DNA of 64,000 nt from Vermamoeba vermiformis (taxonomy: Eukaryota > Tubulinea > Echinamoebida), in NCBI GenBank assembly GCA_045837725.1, contig JBEWZL010000163.1, forward strand, positions 186,001 to 250,000, in the 5' to 3' direction. Below are positions 11,143-23,062 of the stretch, piece by piece. The stretch's first letter is position 1; the number at the start of each line of letters is the position of its first letter. The notes under the pieces are model-generated. The model did not search any database, was not told the origin of the DNA, and saw only the letters and a list, made by a program, of their open reading frames with translations. The position numbers and the translations under genes were made by a program.

Positions 11143-14100
11143 ATGGTACGATTATCACCCAGAATACAGTATTATTAATGACAATTTCAGATCAACTTTC
11201 TTGCGATCAACGAAGAAAATACAAACAGCTCACAAAATATTTCTGCTTCGCCCAAAAATAAAAATGCGACGGAAGCACAAGTAAGTAAAATGTTAAAAAT
11301 ATTTTAAAAATATTGGCGTGCTAAGCGCGGATGCACCATTACCTAGGAAGCCAAGTTATTTCAGATCTACGACAAGGCAATCAAATACCAATACGACAAC
11401 AAATTCGACGAAGCACGCGAACACTACCAACAGGTGCTCGATCACGAGTTACTCGCGCAGAAGATGAATGCGCAATCGAGTCTGAGCAAGCTCAAGTACC
11501 TCACGCTGAAGAACTTGGCCGATGTCGAGTACAACTGCGCGCACTACAACGCTGCACTCGAACACATTGCGCGCGCTGTGGAGGTGGATGAGAGCGACAG
11601 TCAGATGTGGTACAAGCTCGGTCTGTGGGCCCTCGAGACCTATCAGCGCGACATTGCCCAGTCACGTGACAACTTGCTCTTGTTGGCGCGCTATTCGTTC
11701 GAGACTGGTGTGCGCATCAATCAAGAGGAGCGCGGGGTGTCGCACGATCTGCCCGCATTCAAGTACGACGACTTGCTCTACTTGGAACAGCTCATCGTAG
11801 TGCTCTATCTCATCGGTGATTGGCTCGCGTGTCAAGATGTCATTCACGCGGTGCTAAAAATAGATGCACGGCATGTACTCGCGCTCAAATTTCAAGCGCT
11901 GTTGAGTGGAAAGACTTCAGAGATGAGTGACTTGGAAGATGACACGTGTCAAATGGAGGACGAGGAAGTGATCTACGCCGATCACGTGATCAATGAACTG
12001 CAACACTTGCGCACCAAGCGTGTCAAAACAGGCCTCGAGACTGAGCGCTGGTCACACAATGACATGCACGTGATTGTTGAGTCAGAGACGAGTTTGACAC
12101 GTGCTGTCAAAGCTGTCACGTGGTTTGAACTCGTGTCGTTGATACACGTGACTTACACTGATCGATTGCGCAACCGCAAGAGGTACGTCGCGATCTTCAC
12201 TTTGACACCTGTCACACTAACTTGCACCAGAACTGACCGAGCACTATTCAATTTGCCGCTAAAAATAGAGCTGCCCGAACCAGTGCCCGTTACAAACACC
12301 GAAAACTCGTCTGCACCAAATATGGTAGTACCAGAGGCAAGCAATCAATCGCCGAATGTCCGAGCTAGCGAGGAGATCATGTTGATTGACAGCACGCCAC
12401 TGGAGCCAAATATAGAACAAGACAGCATGCTGACCACCACTGACACCAATCACGAGCCACTGTCCGAGGTGACGCAAGATGTGACACGTGACTCGACTGT
12501 CTTCCTCACTCCGCGCCACAAGACACCTGCCTCGATTCGAAGGTACGTGCAGCTATTTTTAGCACCACGTTTGCTGACCTCGCCAGATCACGACGCATTG
12601 ACGAGAAGAAAAAGAGTCGTCCTGAGATGTATCAGCACGTGATTGAATCTTTGCAGCTCATTGGTGCAATGAAGGTGCGCGAGGAGGTCAGTGAAGTGGA
12701 GCAGTCACGTGACGAGTCCAATCAACCGACCAATCCCGACGAGTCCTCAAATGTCACCGCGACCAGCAATGTGTTTGTGACACCTGTCAAAAAGAAGTCC
12801 GCACCAGTCACAGTGGCAGTCAGTGACCAGGAGCGCGAGCACGTGGAACAATTCATCAACCAGGGCAATGACGCGCAGTACTCGCTACTTTATTGGATGT
12901 GGCGCACTGTTGCGACCCTGGTCGAGTGTTGGACTAAAAAGGAAATTGGCTATCAACCTCAGTACAACGAGAAGATGGCAAATCTATTTTTAGCAACCAC
13001 AGAGATCGTAGAACGACACTTCAGCACGCAGTACGAACCAGCAGTGATGACAGGTGTCAGCTTTGTGAGTGCCGAAATGACACTTGATCTCGCGCTCCGA
13101 GCTACAAATGACACGGACCGCGCCAAGTACATGACACGTTGTGACACGTGGCTGCGACGACTCGAAAATAGTGCGGAATATCATGCAATCATGAACGGCG
13201 AACTCGCAGTGAGGTAAGCGACACTTTGACACTTGCACTCCTAACTGACACGTGTCAAAGACATGTCTGGATGAAACTCCGCATGAGTGAATTGAAGCGA
13301 AATTTCACTGCAGCAGTTGACGAGCTGAACGAGTGTTTGACATTGTTGAAAGCGAATGAGTCCAAGCCTGTCACATTGCCGCTGAGGTAAGTGTTTGACA
13401 CGTGTCAATATGACATTGACAGTACTTGACAGCAATGACCCGCGCGAGATCACGTGCGCCACAGTGGAGCAGAGGCTGCACGAGTTGGAGGGCGAGAAGA
13501 ATCAGCAAGTGGTGCGGCAAGTGTTCGAGCAGGGCGATCACGTGACCAGTGTCACTCAACTGACCGCGCTGCTGGCACACGAGGCAGAGCTGTTCGCACA
13601 CTGGAAGGACCATCTCAGCAGCCTCAAGTACGACCAAGCCAAGGCCCGCTACGACCTCTTGATGATGCTCTACAAGGTAAGTGTCAACCTGTACCGCGAT
13701 GTGTTGACACGTGTCACAGAGTCACCTCGCACTCAATCACCACGAGGACGCAGTGCGCACGCTGCTGCAAGTGCTGGAGTGTCACCGCTGCGTGTGCAAG
13801 TTGTCGCTGAACGATGACAGCAAGCGTCGTGTGCGCGGTCGCAGTGCCAAGACGAGCGAGGACAAGGACCAGTGGCTCACTCGCCTCGATCTGCTCGCTC
13901 AATTGGTGGAGGCCTTGAATCGCGGTAAGTGGACACGACTCACAACTATCACGAGTGACTGATTGACACGTGTCATTCTGCAGAGTCGGTGAGTGTCGAG
14001 CTGCTGTCAGAGATCAAACAGCTGATGGCCCTGCTGCTCAAGCCCGTGCTCAAGAACGCTGCGCTGCTCGATGACCGCGAGCTCGATCACCTCGAGTCCT

Positions 14101-16970
14101 GCGCTGCTGTCGTGCTCGCGTCACTCATCGCACACTGCACGCTCAAGCAGTCTGAGCCCGACAGCAATCTGACCGCGCTGTTCAAGTTCTTGCAGCTCGT
14201 GCACGCGTGGCTGGGTACACACTCCGCGTGCCAGCAGAAGAATTCACTGCTGCCGCGACTGATGTTGCACTTGTTCGACAGCGCAGTGCTGGACACGGAC
14301 GAGGCTGAGCTCAAGACAGAGCGCGATCAGTGCGTCTGTTGCGTGCACAAACTATCGCTGCCCGTGCTCGTCGATGAGCAGCTGCACAAGCGCCGCGAAC
14401 TCGATCCACACGCGCACAACTACACCGAGCCCTGGTCGAAGGGTCAGATCAGCGCGCTGTATCAACTGCTCGCCCTGCCCCTCGAAGTCGATGCTGAGCA
14501 CGAGGCCCGACAGCTGTATCTCTTCTTGAATCCCATTGCCTATCAGATCCTCAATGCGCGCAGCAAGGTCCAGTCACGTGTCGCTGTGTCAGTCTTTGCT
14601 GCCATTGAGCGCTGTCTGCCGCACATCACCGCGCAGCTCACTGGTAAGCACGTGATGACATTGCCTTATATGGTACTGACAGACACACAGCCCCAACATT
14701 CAAAGAGCACGTCAAGAAATATCTCGCTGGTCACGTGACAGACGATGACGTGCTGAGTGGCCAGCAGGCAGAGTGTCCAGGGCTGTACCACGACATCTAC
14801 TATCTGCTCGGCAAGGCGGAACTCGCGCGTGATGGACGCTATCAGATGAGCGGCACTGCGCGCAAACACTACAAAGAACAAGTGGCGCGCCATCTCTACT
14901 TCTGGCCCGCGTGGCTAGAACTCGCTGAAATCTACTGGCTCAAAATGCACGACATTTCACTGCACCAACAGCACGGCGTGACGCACAAGACACCTGAGCG
15001 CGCACTGATCGCGAGTGTGATTGAACTCTTGCCTGGCGAGCACGTGCTCATGCGCAGAACTGCCAACACACCGCGACATCACGTGCTCTATTTCATGAAC
15101 GCACTGAGAGTAAGTAGATGAAGATGCCACGTGTGACAACGCGAATTTACCAAATTTAGAAATGTCTGTTGTGTCTGCACATGGTGTCGGTGTTGCTGCA
15201 GTTACAGCCGTTGATGGACAGTGCCACGCAGTTCTTGAGTCCAGCACTCATCCCCGTCACGCAGTTCACTGAATTGTTCCGCGGTGACAATGCGCTGAGC
15301 GAAGATCTGTTCGATGACGAGGAGACCGACACCGACACCAACACTGAGGCCACCGGTCACGCATTGACACGTGTCACTCTCCTGTCACAACTGCGCAGTG
15401 TCATCAAGCGCATGAGTCACGTGGACACACGCATGGAGAACTCCCCGGTGCAGTTCAGTGCTGCGTACTGCATGGCCCTGGTAGAGCAGTACATGGCACT
15501 GCTGGGCCCCGCACTCTACTCAGCACAGCGCTACGTGCACCACTTGCAGCACAGCACCACGACTGACTACTTCAAGTACCTCGCCAATCTCACCGTCACC
15601 TGCACGCACTCCACGGCCACTGTGGCGCAGCGCTCCAAAGCCATGCTCCGCAAAGCATGCAGTGCGCTGTTCTTGGCGGTCAGCTTCAAAGAGACGCAGA
15701 GTCGCATTCTGCTGTTCAATCGCGCCCTGAAGCGTGCAGTGCTGACCAGAGGTGTGCTGCAGAACGATGTGAGTGCCACTAGTCGCGCACTGCTCGAGTG
15801 GTTCGAACACGCGTGGAGATTTGCACCGACCAGCATCGAGGTGTTCTATCAGATGCATCGCTTGCGCCTGGACATTGCCATCAGAAGTGAGCTTGCCACG
15901 CCTGAGACCCTCGCCCTGGCACACTCGCTGCGCTACAATCCACCTGCAAAGAAGAAGAAACCAGCTGCAAACGGCAGTGACGAGGTGATTGAACTGACCG
16001 ACGACCAGAGCCAGTCACGTGACACTGAACTGACCAATCACGCGCTCGTTGAGAATGTAGTGCTGGCCTACAGACACTGCATTGACATGCTCAAGTTCCA
16101 CACGCACATCAACCTCGCGCTGGCACGGCTCTATCACGACTTGCCAGAGATGCGTGACGACAAACTCGCGCTGGAAGTCGTGCGGCCGCTGTTCAACACG
16201 GACAAGCTCAAGACCACCAACAAGGCGCGCAAAAAACAACTGCTCACACAACCGTTCTGTCGCATTTACATCACCCCAGACATGGACGCACTGCACCGAC
16301 CTCACAAGACGATTGCCATTGATCGCAAGGCCATGCGTCTGCTGGTGACATTGGCGGGACTAGAGCGCGACTCGAGTCTGCTCACCATCATCTGCACCCG
16401 CACTGAGCACGAGAAGTTGTTGGAAGATCTGCGCACATCTGCCATCTCCCGCGCAGTTGAAGTGAGTGACTGTGCGACATGCGGGCACAACTGACTGACA
16501 CGCTTGACAGGTGCTGAGCCACGAAGTAGAAGAAGAGCGCACTCATCCGCAAGAGGTGATTGAACTCGAAGAGGGCCCCGTAGATGAAGAGAAGAAACCT
16601 GTCACCACGCGCAAAGAGAAGGTACGCGATAGTGCATTGTGTGCGAGGACTAACCACTGTGCAGCTGTTGCGACGTTTGTGGAAGTTAGCGCAGCTCGAG
16701 TCGTTGAACTCACAGCCCACCCTCAAATCACTGGTGGAGAATCTCTTTTTGAAGGTCTATCACCTCAATCAGCCCGTCGCCACCGGTCTGCCCCCGACTG
16801 TACAGCACGCACTCGAGTACTGCAAGGGCAAGTGGTTGGCACGCAAGAAGCCAGTGCGCAAGAAGAAGACACAACCCGCGCCGAGTACTGCACCCAGCAC
16901 TGTGCCCACTGCCACTGTGAGCATCGATGCTCATGCGATGCAAGACGTCTCTGTAAATTTGAACGAATAA
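11143..16970 (+). CDS. CABIN1: CABIN1 / Hir3-like histone H3.3 chaperone subunit with TPRs
   Basis: About 13 exons encode roughly 1,730 residues. The first coding exon is just the ATG at 11143-11145. It splices to INFLAINEENTN, matching the MIRIAALNASS start of CABIN1. TPR-like repeats follow (KLFQIYDKAIKYQYDNKFDE, LEHIARAVEVDESD, DLLYLEQLIVVLYLIGDW), then long helical repeats. Two SUMO-interacting-like stretches (EVIELTDD, EVIELEEG) lie in the last third. By family it scaffolds the HIRA complex for replication-independent H3.3 deposition. Several introns carry TGACACGTGTCA or TGACACCTGTCA next to the acceptor. CTAAAAATAG and the palindrome also occur in the exons. The stop overlaps AATAAA. 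Identity is firm at the N-terminus and weaker beyond. Confidence 0.88.
13246..13975. repeat. Cluster of the 12-bp palindrome TGACACGTGTCA in four successive CABIN1 introns
   Basis: Exact copies lie at 13246-13257, 13396-13407, 13705-13716 and 13964-13975, one in each of four consecutive short introns. Three of them end 3, 3 and 8 nt before the intron's final AG. The fourth ends 25 nt before it. The half-site yTGAC fits a branch-point consensus, so the palindrome and the branch site overlap. Further exact copies lie in CABIN1 exons at 11940 and 15365. Confidence 0.9.
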
Positions 16971-17044
16971 AACTGTTAATATGAACAAAAACGGATTTAT
17001 ATTACATTACTTTGTACAAGATAAATTAATATTAATTAACACTA

Positions 17045-19083
17045 TTATGCTGCTTGAGCTGCTTGTTTCGGCCTGGTATCGACAGCGACAGTCTTAATAT
17101 GCTCTTCATCGTCCAAGTCAATCATCTCCACCGCAGACAAGGTGTACGCTGAACACTGCACGTGAATGTACGGTTGCGAGGGGTCTGTGACGTGCTGCAC
17201 TTTGATAAAGTCGTCGTTGCGCTTGAACTCGTTCAACTTCATCACAAATGAGAGCGCGTTTGACTCCACATCGCTGCCACGCCCTGTCTTCACGAGCACG
17301 TGACGCGCAGTCGGACAGAACACGGCGTGCGATGCATTGTGCTCGCCTTCACCGCGATCATCGTGACCGTAACTCGTGTCGTATTGTGTGGGATTGACGT
17401 GTGGCAGTTGCGTGACATCGAGGCCTGTCAAACTGCGCGCAGAGTGATCGCGCACAAAGACAATGTTCTTGGGTCCGAGAATGGTGCTGGTGGCGTCAGG
17501 ACTGTTGATGAACAAGCCGAATGCAAAGATGACGATCAACAGACACACATTCGCGGCCTTCATGCTGCTCGCGGCTTGTTGTTGACGCGCAGTGCTGCCA
17601 CTCGGTGCGATGGCACTGTTGCGTGCGCGTTGTTCTTGCAGTCGTGTGCGCTGTTGTTGGTACTCTTGTTGGCGCGCACTGTCACGTGCTCGCAAATGTT
17701 CCACATAGCCCGGCTGCGTGCTGACTAACTCGCGCAGATAGCCGTTGTCGTCGCGCAGCATCGAGTTCTCCAGCTGCAGCTCTTCCACGCGCCACTCCAG
17801 TCGCGTTGTGTTCTCGTGCAACACACTGACGCGCTTCTCGAGCTCGTCCATGTACTGCTTCTTGCGGATGCGGCTCAGTTGCGCGCTCTCGCGGTTCTTG
17901 ATCAGTCGCTTCTGACGCTTCAACATGCGGTCCTCTTCGTCCTCCTCGCCCACATTCGCTTTGTCCTCTTCACCGTCGCGCTGTCGCTTGCGGCTGTTGG
18001 GCGTGGAGAGTGGTGGCAGCGGCAGATAGGCGGGCGTGTCATTCTGCGACTCGTACGGCGAGGCAGAGTATGACATGTCACGTGGTGCGGGTCTGATGGG
18101 AGGGAGCTGTGTTTGTTGTACAGGCTTCTGAATGGCAGGTGTCATTGGTGGCATGGGCGTGCTGACAGGTGTCATGACATTGACAGGTGTCATCGTGGGT
18201 GTGACAGCAGAGTGCGCATTGAACAGCAGCTGTGCCTGTTGCAGTGCTTGTAGTTGGTGCTGTTTGATGCGATCGTTCAGCACGGACTCCAACTGCGCCT
18301 CGACCTGACTCTTGAGCGGATCTGAGGGGGGTTGGTACGGCGCGGGACGATAGTAGTTCGCCATAGGCTGTTGTTGCGGCACATAAGAGGGCGGTGCAGC
18401 ACCGAGCACGGGGGGCTTGTAGACAGTGGGCTCTTGCGGCTGGAGGGGTCGGTGTGCAGTGTTGTTGGCTATCGGCAGCTGCGTGCGACCAAACGACGAC
18501 GGGTAGAGCACTTGCGGGTGTTCAATGACTTGCGTTGAGGGGTACTGGCGCTGAGGAAAGCGCGCCTGATTGGTGCGACTCGGTGGCGAGGGCTGTTTGG
18601 TTCTAGATCGGAATTATTAACTGAACTCGATGGTATATGCATCGTGGTAAAGAATGATCATTGCAATGGTCGTTAGTGATTTATAAGAGTGTTATGTCGT
18701 TAGATTTCCAAACATGAGCTGCATTGCTAAAACTCCGAAAATAATTCAATTTCTGTAAATCGCAACAAAAAGACAACTTACCTCTCATAATTAGCATAAA
18801 TCTGATTATCTCTATTATCGCGGCTTATATCTCGATTGGATTCTACACTGTGTGGCGATGAATCATGCGGTGGTGTATCTGCGATCTCGTCGGAGCTGGA
18901 TTGCGTATAGCCACCTTCAGGAGTGCTATTGAACGAATCCGATTCATTATATGAAGCCGATCCACTCACATCACTCATTGATATTTGATTTCCTTCGGTT
19001 AAAAACGCTTTGAACAAATCCTCATCGCTCAATTTCTCGATTGATGATAACTCGTCCAGGTTTTCGTTATTAACCATAGACAT
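17045..19083 (-). CDS. ATF6-like membrane-anchored bZIP transcription factor
   Basis: Two exons encode about 620 residues. The short acidic first exon (MSMVNNENLDELSS…) looks like an activation domain, and the second opens with a proline/glutamine-rich stretch. The basic region LIKNRESAQLSRIRKKQYM is followed by a leucine zipper and then one membrane span, NVCLLIVIFAFGLFINSP. The lumenal tail has RSLTGL soon after the membrane, a plausible site-1-protease site. The NSP at the end of the span resembles the helix-breaking residues that site-2 protease needs. By family it would be an ER-stress sensor released by proteolysis. An exact orthologue assignment between ATF6 and CREB3 types is uncertain. 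Confidence 0.88.
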
Positions 19084-19570
19084 TATGACTGTTGTTCATA
19101 TACTACTGTTCTTATTGTTCTATAATGAATTCTTCTAATTGCTGTGTGGTGTTCAACAGAGGACTCAAGTTGTGAATGCCAACCATTAGACTTTTTTTCA
19201 ATCATTACAGGAACGAATTCACAAACCATTAAATCGTGCACGAATCACAATTGAATCACGTCTCTGCTGCGGTGGCTTTAGCCTAGCAAAGTACCTGTTT
19301 GATATGCATAAGGCACCACATTGAATCGCCAAAAAAATTTAAATTGTTGGTAGCCCAAAAAAGCGCTACCGTGCCTAGATCCGAGACTGGCAGCCAGCCA
19401 ACGATTTTTTGGACATAACTGAGGTGTCATATATTAACAATGACTCATGCGAAGTTTAACTAAAAAAACGGTAGTCCTCTATCTTATAATGAAACCTAAA
19501 ACAAGCTTCAAACTTTTGTGATCTATTGCTAGATCGCGCACAAACCAAAAAACAAAGGCCTTTATTCTGT
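19084..19570. other. Intergenic region, no gene identified
   Basis: The stretch lies between the start of the ATF6-like gene and the stop of the next minus-strand gene. It should hold that promoter and the neighbour's 3' end. An AATAAA lies just past the neighbour's stop codon. I looked for tRNA arms, snRNA-like stretches and short reading frames and saw nothing convincing. A GC-rich patch near 19360-19410 can pair weakly with itself. Confidence 0.4.
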
Positions 19571-20161
19571 TTAAATTGGAACTCGTTTATTATTTACAAG
19601 TATATATGTATCGTATGCAAACGAAAGTGAAAGCTTGTTTGTCTCAAGGCAATATGAGATGCGCACTCCTCTATTGAAGTCCACATCCGCATAATATTCA
19701 TCACCTGGACGAATGCCTTTCTTCTTAATTGGGTTACTTATGTAACTGCCAAGTATAACAGCTGCGTCGTCTCTATCGAGGCGTGCTGAAACTGTTGTTG
19801 TAGTAGCGGATTCGTGATCTTGAATCTGCCGTTTTTTTGTTTTTTTTGTTCGCCAGTTGAACTTTCTTTCGGACAAGAATACATAAATCATATTAGCAAA
19901 GACGTTGTCCAAAGTATAAGTTGTAATAGTTGTACGGCGAATCTTTCGTGTTGAAATCCGATCTAAAATTAGTCTTTTGATGAGTTGTTGAGTCTTCTCT
20001 CGCATTCTATCATTAACTGGGTCGCATGAAATTAATTCAATTAATTTGCCTTGCTGATTAGCCAGCTGGATCGAGGCCTCGTCCAGATCTAAGCCAATGA
20101 ATAGCTCTTTGAACTCTCGTGATACGTCCATTTCAATTAATAATATGAAATGGTCGTGCAT
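19571..20161 (-). CDS. Unrecognised protein, about 196 residues
   Basis: The open frame is uninterrupted. I chose the ATG at 20159-20161 (MHDHFILLIEMDVSREF); MDVSREF at 20131 is a shorter alternative, and the frame stays open upstream without an ATG, so a spliced 5' exon is possible. The middle is basic (KRLILDRISTRKIRRTTI, RTKKTKKRQ). The C-terminal half alternates strands and turns (GVRISYCLETNKLSLSFAYD), suggesting a small beta-rich fold. There is no signal peptide or membrane span. AATAAA lies about 15 nt after the stop, supporting a real gene end. I do not recognise the family. Confidence 0.5.
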   Translation of the reverse strand: MHDHFILLIEMDVSREFKELFIGLDLDEASIQLANQQGKLIELISCDPVNDRMREKTQQLIKRLILDRISTRKIRRTTITTYTLDNVFANMIYVFLSERKFNWRTKKTKKRQIQDHESATTTTVSARLDRDDAAVILGSYISNPIKKKGIRPGDEYYADVDFNRGVRISYCLETNKLSLSFAYDTYILVNNKRVPI

Positions 20162-20610
20162 TGTAATCGTTTTTATATGCAGTCTTGGGTGAGCGGTATG
20201 TGAATTCGGGTTTCTAAAAGCAGTAATTCCCAGTGTAATGACACGGCGAGCTAAAAACACAGAACCGCGTGCTGTGAATCACAACAGCTGGCTCTCGTGA
20301 CGTTAGTAAATCTGATCTACTGATTATTAGATCGTGTGGGTGCTCTCTTGCTGCGGTGCCGAATTGCTGCAATCCTTTTTGATCAGATTCCGAATTACTG
20401 ACATTGCGAAAATATCGTGCAACCGTCGCAGTGATGCGATGAACTTGCTCGCGCAGTGCTCACAGCTTTGTGCGCAGACATCGTGCTCGTGCTTGAGGTG
20501 CAGTGGCAGTCGAGTTGCGACATTTTACAAATCGAATATTACCGTTGCACGCAAGTACACAGCTCATGCACTCCAAGCCAAGCAATTACATACAATTATA
20601 ATTATACACG
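20162..20610. other. Divergent intergenic region, no gene identified
   Basis: About 450 bp lie between two divergent genes, presumably holding both promoters. A plus-strand reading of 95 codons crosses it but starts with cysteine-rich, low-quality sequence and overlaps the next gene's start out of frame, so I do not call it. A short inverted pair (TCTGATCTACTGATTATTAGATC) lies near 20310-20335. Confidence 0.35.
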
Positions 20611-21537
20611 ATGGCAACTGACATAACTAAGCAAAATCTGGCCGCACTTGCCTCGCGGTACCAAAAACCAGCGGCAGATGCATCTTCGGCCGCAAATAAC
20701 GCTGAACAAGGAGGCATCCGAAACTGGCGTCAACGTGTTGTTGCGACGCGATATACTCCAGGACAATACAACAAAGGCGCACAAACACAAGCAGATGACA
20801 AAAAAAATAATAACGATAATAAAAATAAGAAAAATAAGGTGGAAGAGTTAGGATACGACGATTTCTCGCTTGACGACGATGAAAACACCAATTCAAATAG
20901 CAGCAGTAGCAGCGAAGAAGAAGCTGAAGAGGACGATGTGGTGGTTAAAGATGTGCCGCAGCCACCGATCACCATTACAAAGCCCGCAGTGAAGCCAGAG
21001 GAGACTAATGGCAAAGAAGCACATGCCCCTGTTGCTAATAAGCACGAACGAGTACCGAGCCTGCATATGGGCTTTACAACAGCAAAAGAGACCAAGAAAG
21101 AGGTCGTTACATCCCCCGCGTCGACGGAAGATCGAGACAAACTCGTCCAACAACTGCGCGATGAGATCAACAAGCTGAAGCAAGAGAATGAAGAGTACAA
21201 GAAGATGATGACCAAGTTCAGCGGTGAATTACAAGGAGCAGTGAGCAAGCTGGGCGATGCGATCAAAGAGCTGGAACACAAAGAGCACCAAGAGCAGAGC
21301 ACTGAGCTCATGATGAAGAAGATGGAGCAGAAGCTAGACGAACAACTCACGCGCATGGAGGTCAAGTCAATGCGCATGTTTCAACAGTACTACGAAACAG
21401 ATCTGCTGCGCCGCGCAGAGTCAGGCAACAGCAGCAAGGGTGTAAATACGTTCTTATATGTACAGTTTGGACTCTGGGTGCTCATCATCGTCTCGCTCAT
21501 TCTCTGGCTCAGTGCGCGCCGAGTTGATTACGAGTGA
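20611..21537 (+). CDS. Coiled-coil protein with a C-terminal membrane anchor, family unrecognised
   Basis: This is a single-exon gene of 308 residues. An alanine/asparagine-rich start (MATDITKQNLAALASRYQK) leads into an acidic, serine-rich low-complexity region. About 110 residues of heptad-rich coiled coil follow (DKLVQQLRDEINKLKQENEE onward). One hydrophobic span (FLYVQFGLWVLIIVSLILWL) ends 8 residues before the stop, typical of a tail-anchored protein facing the cytosol. Such a layout suits a tether or a golgin/SNARE-like role, but no motif supports a specific one. Confidence 0.75.
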   Translation: MATDITKQNLAALASRYQKPAADASSAANNAEQGGIRNWRQRVVATRYTPGQYNKGAQTQADDKKNNNDNKNKKNKVEELGYDDFSLDDDENTNSNSSSSSEEEAEEDDVVVKDVPQPPITITKPAVKPEETNGKEAHAPVANKHERVPSLHMGFTTAKETKKEVVTSPASTEDRDKLVQQLRDEINKLKQENEEYKKMMTKFSGELQGAVSKLGDAIKELEHKEHQEQSTELMMKKMEQKLDEQLTRMEVKSMRMFQQYYETDLLRRAESGNSSKGVNTFLYVQFGLWVLIIVSLILWLSARRVDYE

Positions 21538-21706
21538 ACACATCTGAGTCTTAATAAATCAAATTGTAATTTATCAGTTATCTTACTCTTATTATATGTA
21601 TATATATCACCATTACGCAGCAGATCTTCGACCAGGGCCGATACCGTTGAATTTCTCAGAGAAATTAGTCGCCAATTTCTTTCAACACCCCCTGATCGAG
21701 CACAAC

Positions 21707-22864
21707 ATGAGCGACCAGCAGCCCAAACAAGCCAAAATAACCAGCTTCTTCGCCAAGCCTGCTGTACAACGCACCTTAACAACTGGTCTCGTGCCTGATC
21801 GCAAGCGAAAGTTAGATGACACCGAGCTCGAGGAACACGACATCACTCCCACCAATAAAAAGCAGAAAATTCAAGCAGCCCCCAGCGAGACTCAGCAATC
21901 GATTGACGATGCACTGATTGCGCACAACACGGTGCTGGGAAGTTCAAAATCGAGCGGGAACAGCGAACTGAGCGAGAAGAAGCAACTGTCGCCTCCACCG
22001 AGCACCAAGCCCACGCTGAGTAAGTACTTGCAGTGTTAGTCATCGCTCCTCTTCAGACCTTTGACACTTGCAGCAGATCGGGCACAAACAGTGTCGGGCA
22101 GCACTTCTTTTGCAGCCAGCGAGCGCAAGACAGTGGAACAGCCCGCGCGTGTCAAAGTGAAGCGCACAGTGACGTGGCGCTCGACACAGATGAGCGACGA
22201 GCACGCAGGTGTGACACTCGTGGTGGCTATGGGTGATTTGACGCACGAGCAGTGTGACGCCATTGTCAATGCCGCCAATTCCGCACTCGCGCACGGCGGT
22301 GGTGTGGCAGGTGCGATATCACGTGCTGCAGGGGCTGTGTTGGACCGCGAGTCGCGCGAGTGGGTGCGTGAACACGGTCGCGTGGAGCCAGGACAGGTGG
22401 CAGTGACGAGTGCGGGACGACTGCGCGACATCAAGCACGTGATTCACGCTGTAGGGCCGCTGTGGGAGGGGCGCGTGTGTGATGAAGAGCGCGAGGACGA
22501 GAGGTACGACATTGACGACCGCACACTGGCCATTCAGTACGAGGAGGATCAGCTGTTGCGCGACACGGTGCAGCACTCGCTCGAAGCAGCGCACGAACTG
22601 AGTGCGAGGAGCATTGCCCTGCCTGCCATCTCGAGTGGCATCTTTGGCTATCCGGTGCGTGGTACTGGTGCGCGAGGGGCGTGAACTGACTGCTGTTGTA
22701 TTATTTAGAAGCGCCGCTGTGCCGCAGTGCTGGTGAGTGCCGCGATCGAGTACATTGAAGCTAATCCGCACACCACGCTGCGTCAGATCCGATTCACGAA
22801 TTTTGATTGGCCCACGGTGGAGATATTCTTGGACGAGTTCAACGCGGTGTTTGGACCGGCTTAG
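21707..22864 (+). CDS. Macrodomain protein with an N-terminal PCNA-interacting (PIP) box
   Basis: Three exons encode about 350 residues. Right after the start (MSDQQPKQAKITSFFAK) comes a full PIP box QxxIxxFF, comparable to the start of DNA ligase I, followed by a KRK nuclear signal and a disordered acidic linker. The second and third exons make a macrodomain: GDLTHEQCDAIVNAANS (ADP-ribose-binding Asp and Asn), HGGGVAGAISRAAG, and SGIFGYP (diphosphate loop). The closest layout is the MacroD-type mono-ADP-ribosyl hydrolase. The combination suggests removal of ADP-ribose at replication or repair sites; that role is inferred. An upstream in-frame ATG near 21596 exists but begins in promoter-like sequence. 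Confidence 0.88.
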
Positions 22865-23062
22865 AATGTGGTGAACAGTTATGTACTGGCAATGTAAATA
22901 GTGTGAATTAAAGTCTCCCCTCTCGCGCGGTGGAATTAGGTGTCACAGTTCCAAAAATAGAAATACTCCGCTGTTCAGCGAAAATGAGAATTCTCGACTA
23001 AAACATTTTATTTTAAAATCTGTGCATAAGAGAGCAACACACGCATCGGCAATTGACGCATA

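Noticed and set aside
19200-19450. Structured RNA gene upstream of the ATF6-like gene
   Set aside because: I found weak self-pairing only, with no tRNA, snRNA or snoRNA boxes in the right order.
20334-20621. Plus-strand reading of 95 codons
   Set aside because: It overlaps the start of the coiled-coil gene in another frame and has cysteine-rich, unconstrained composition.
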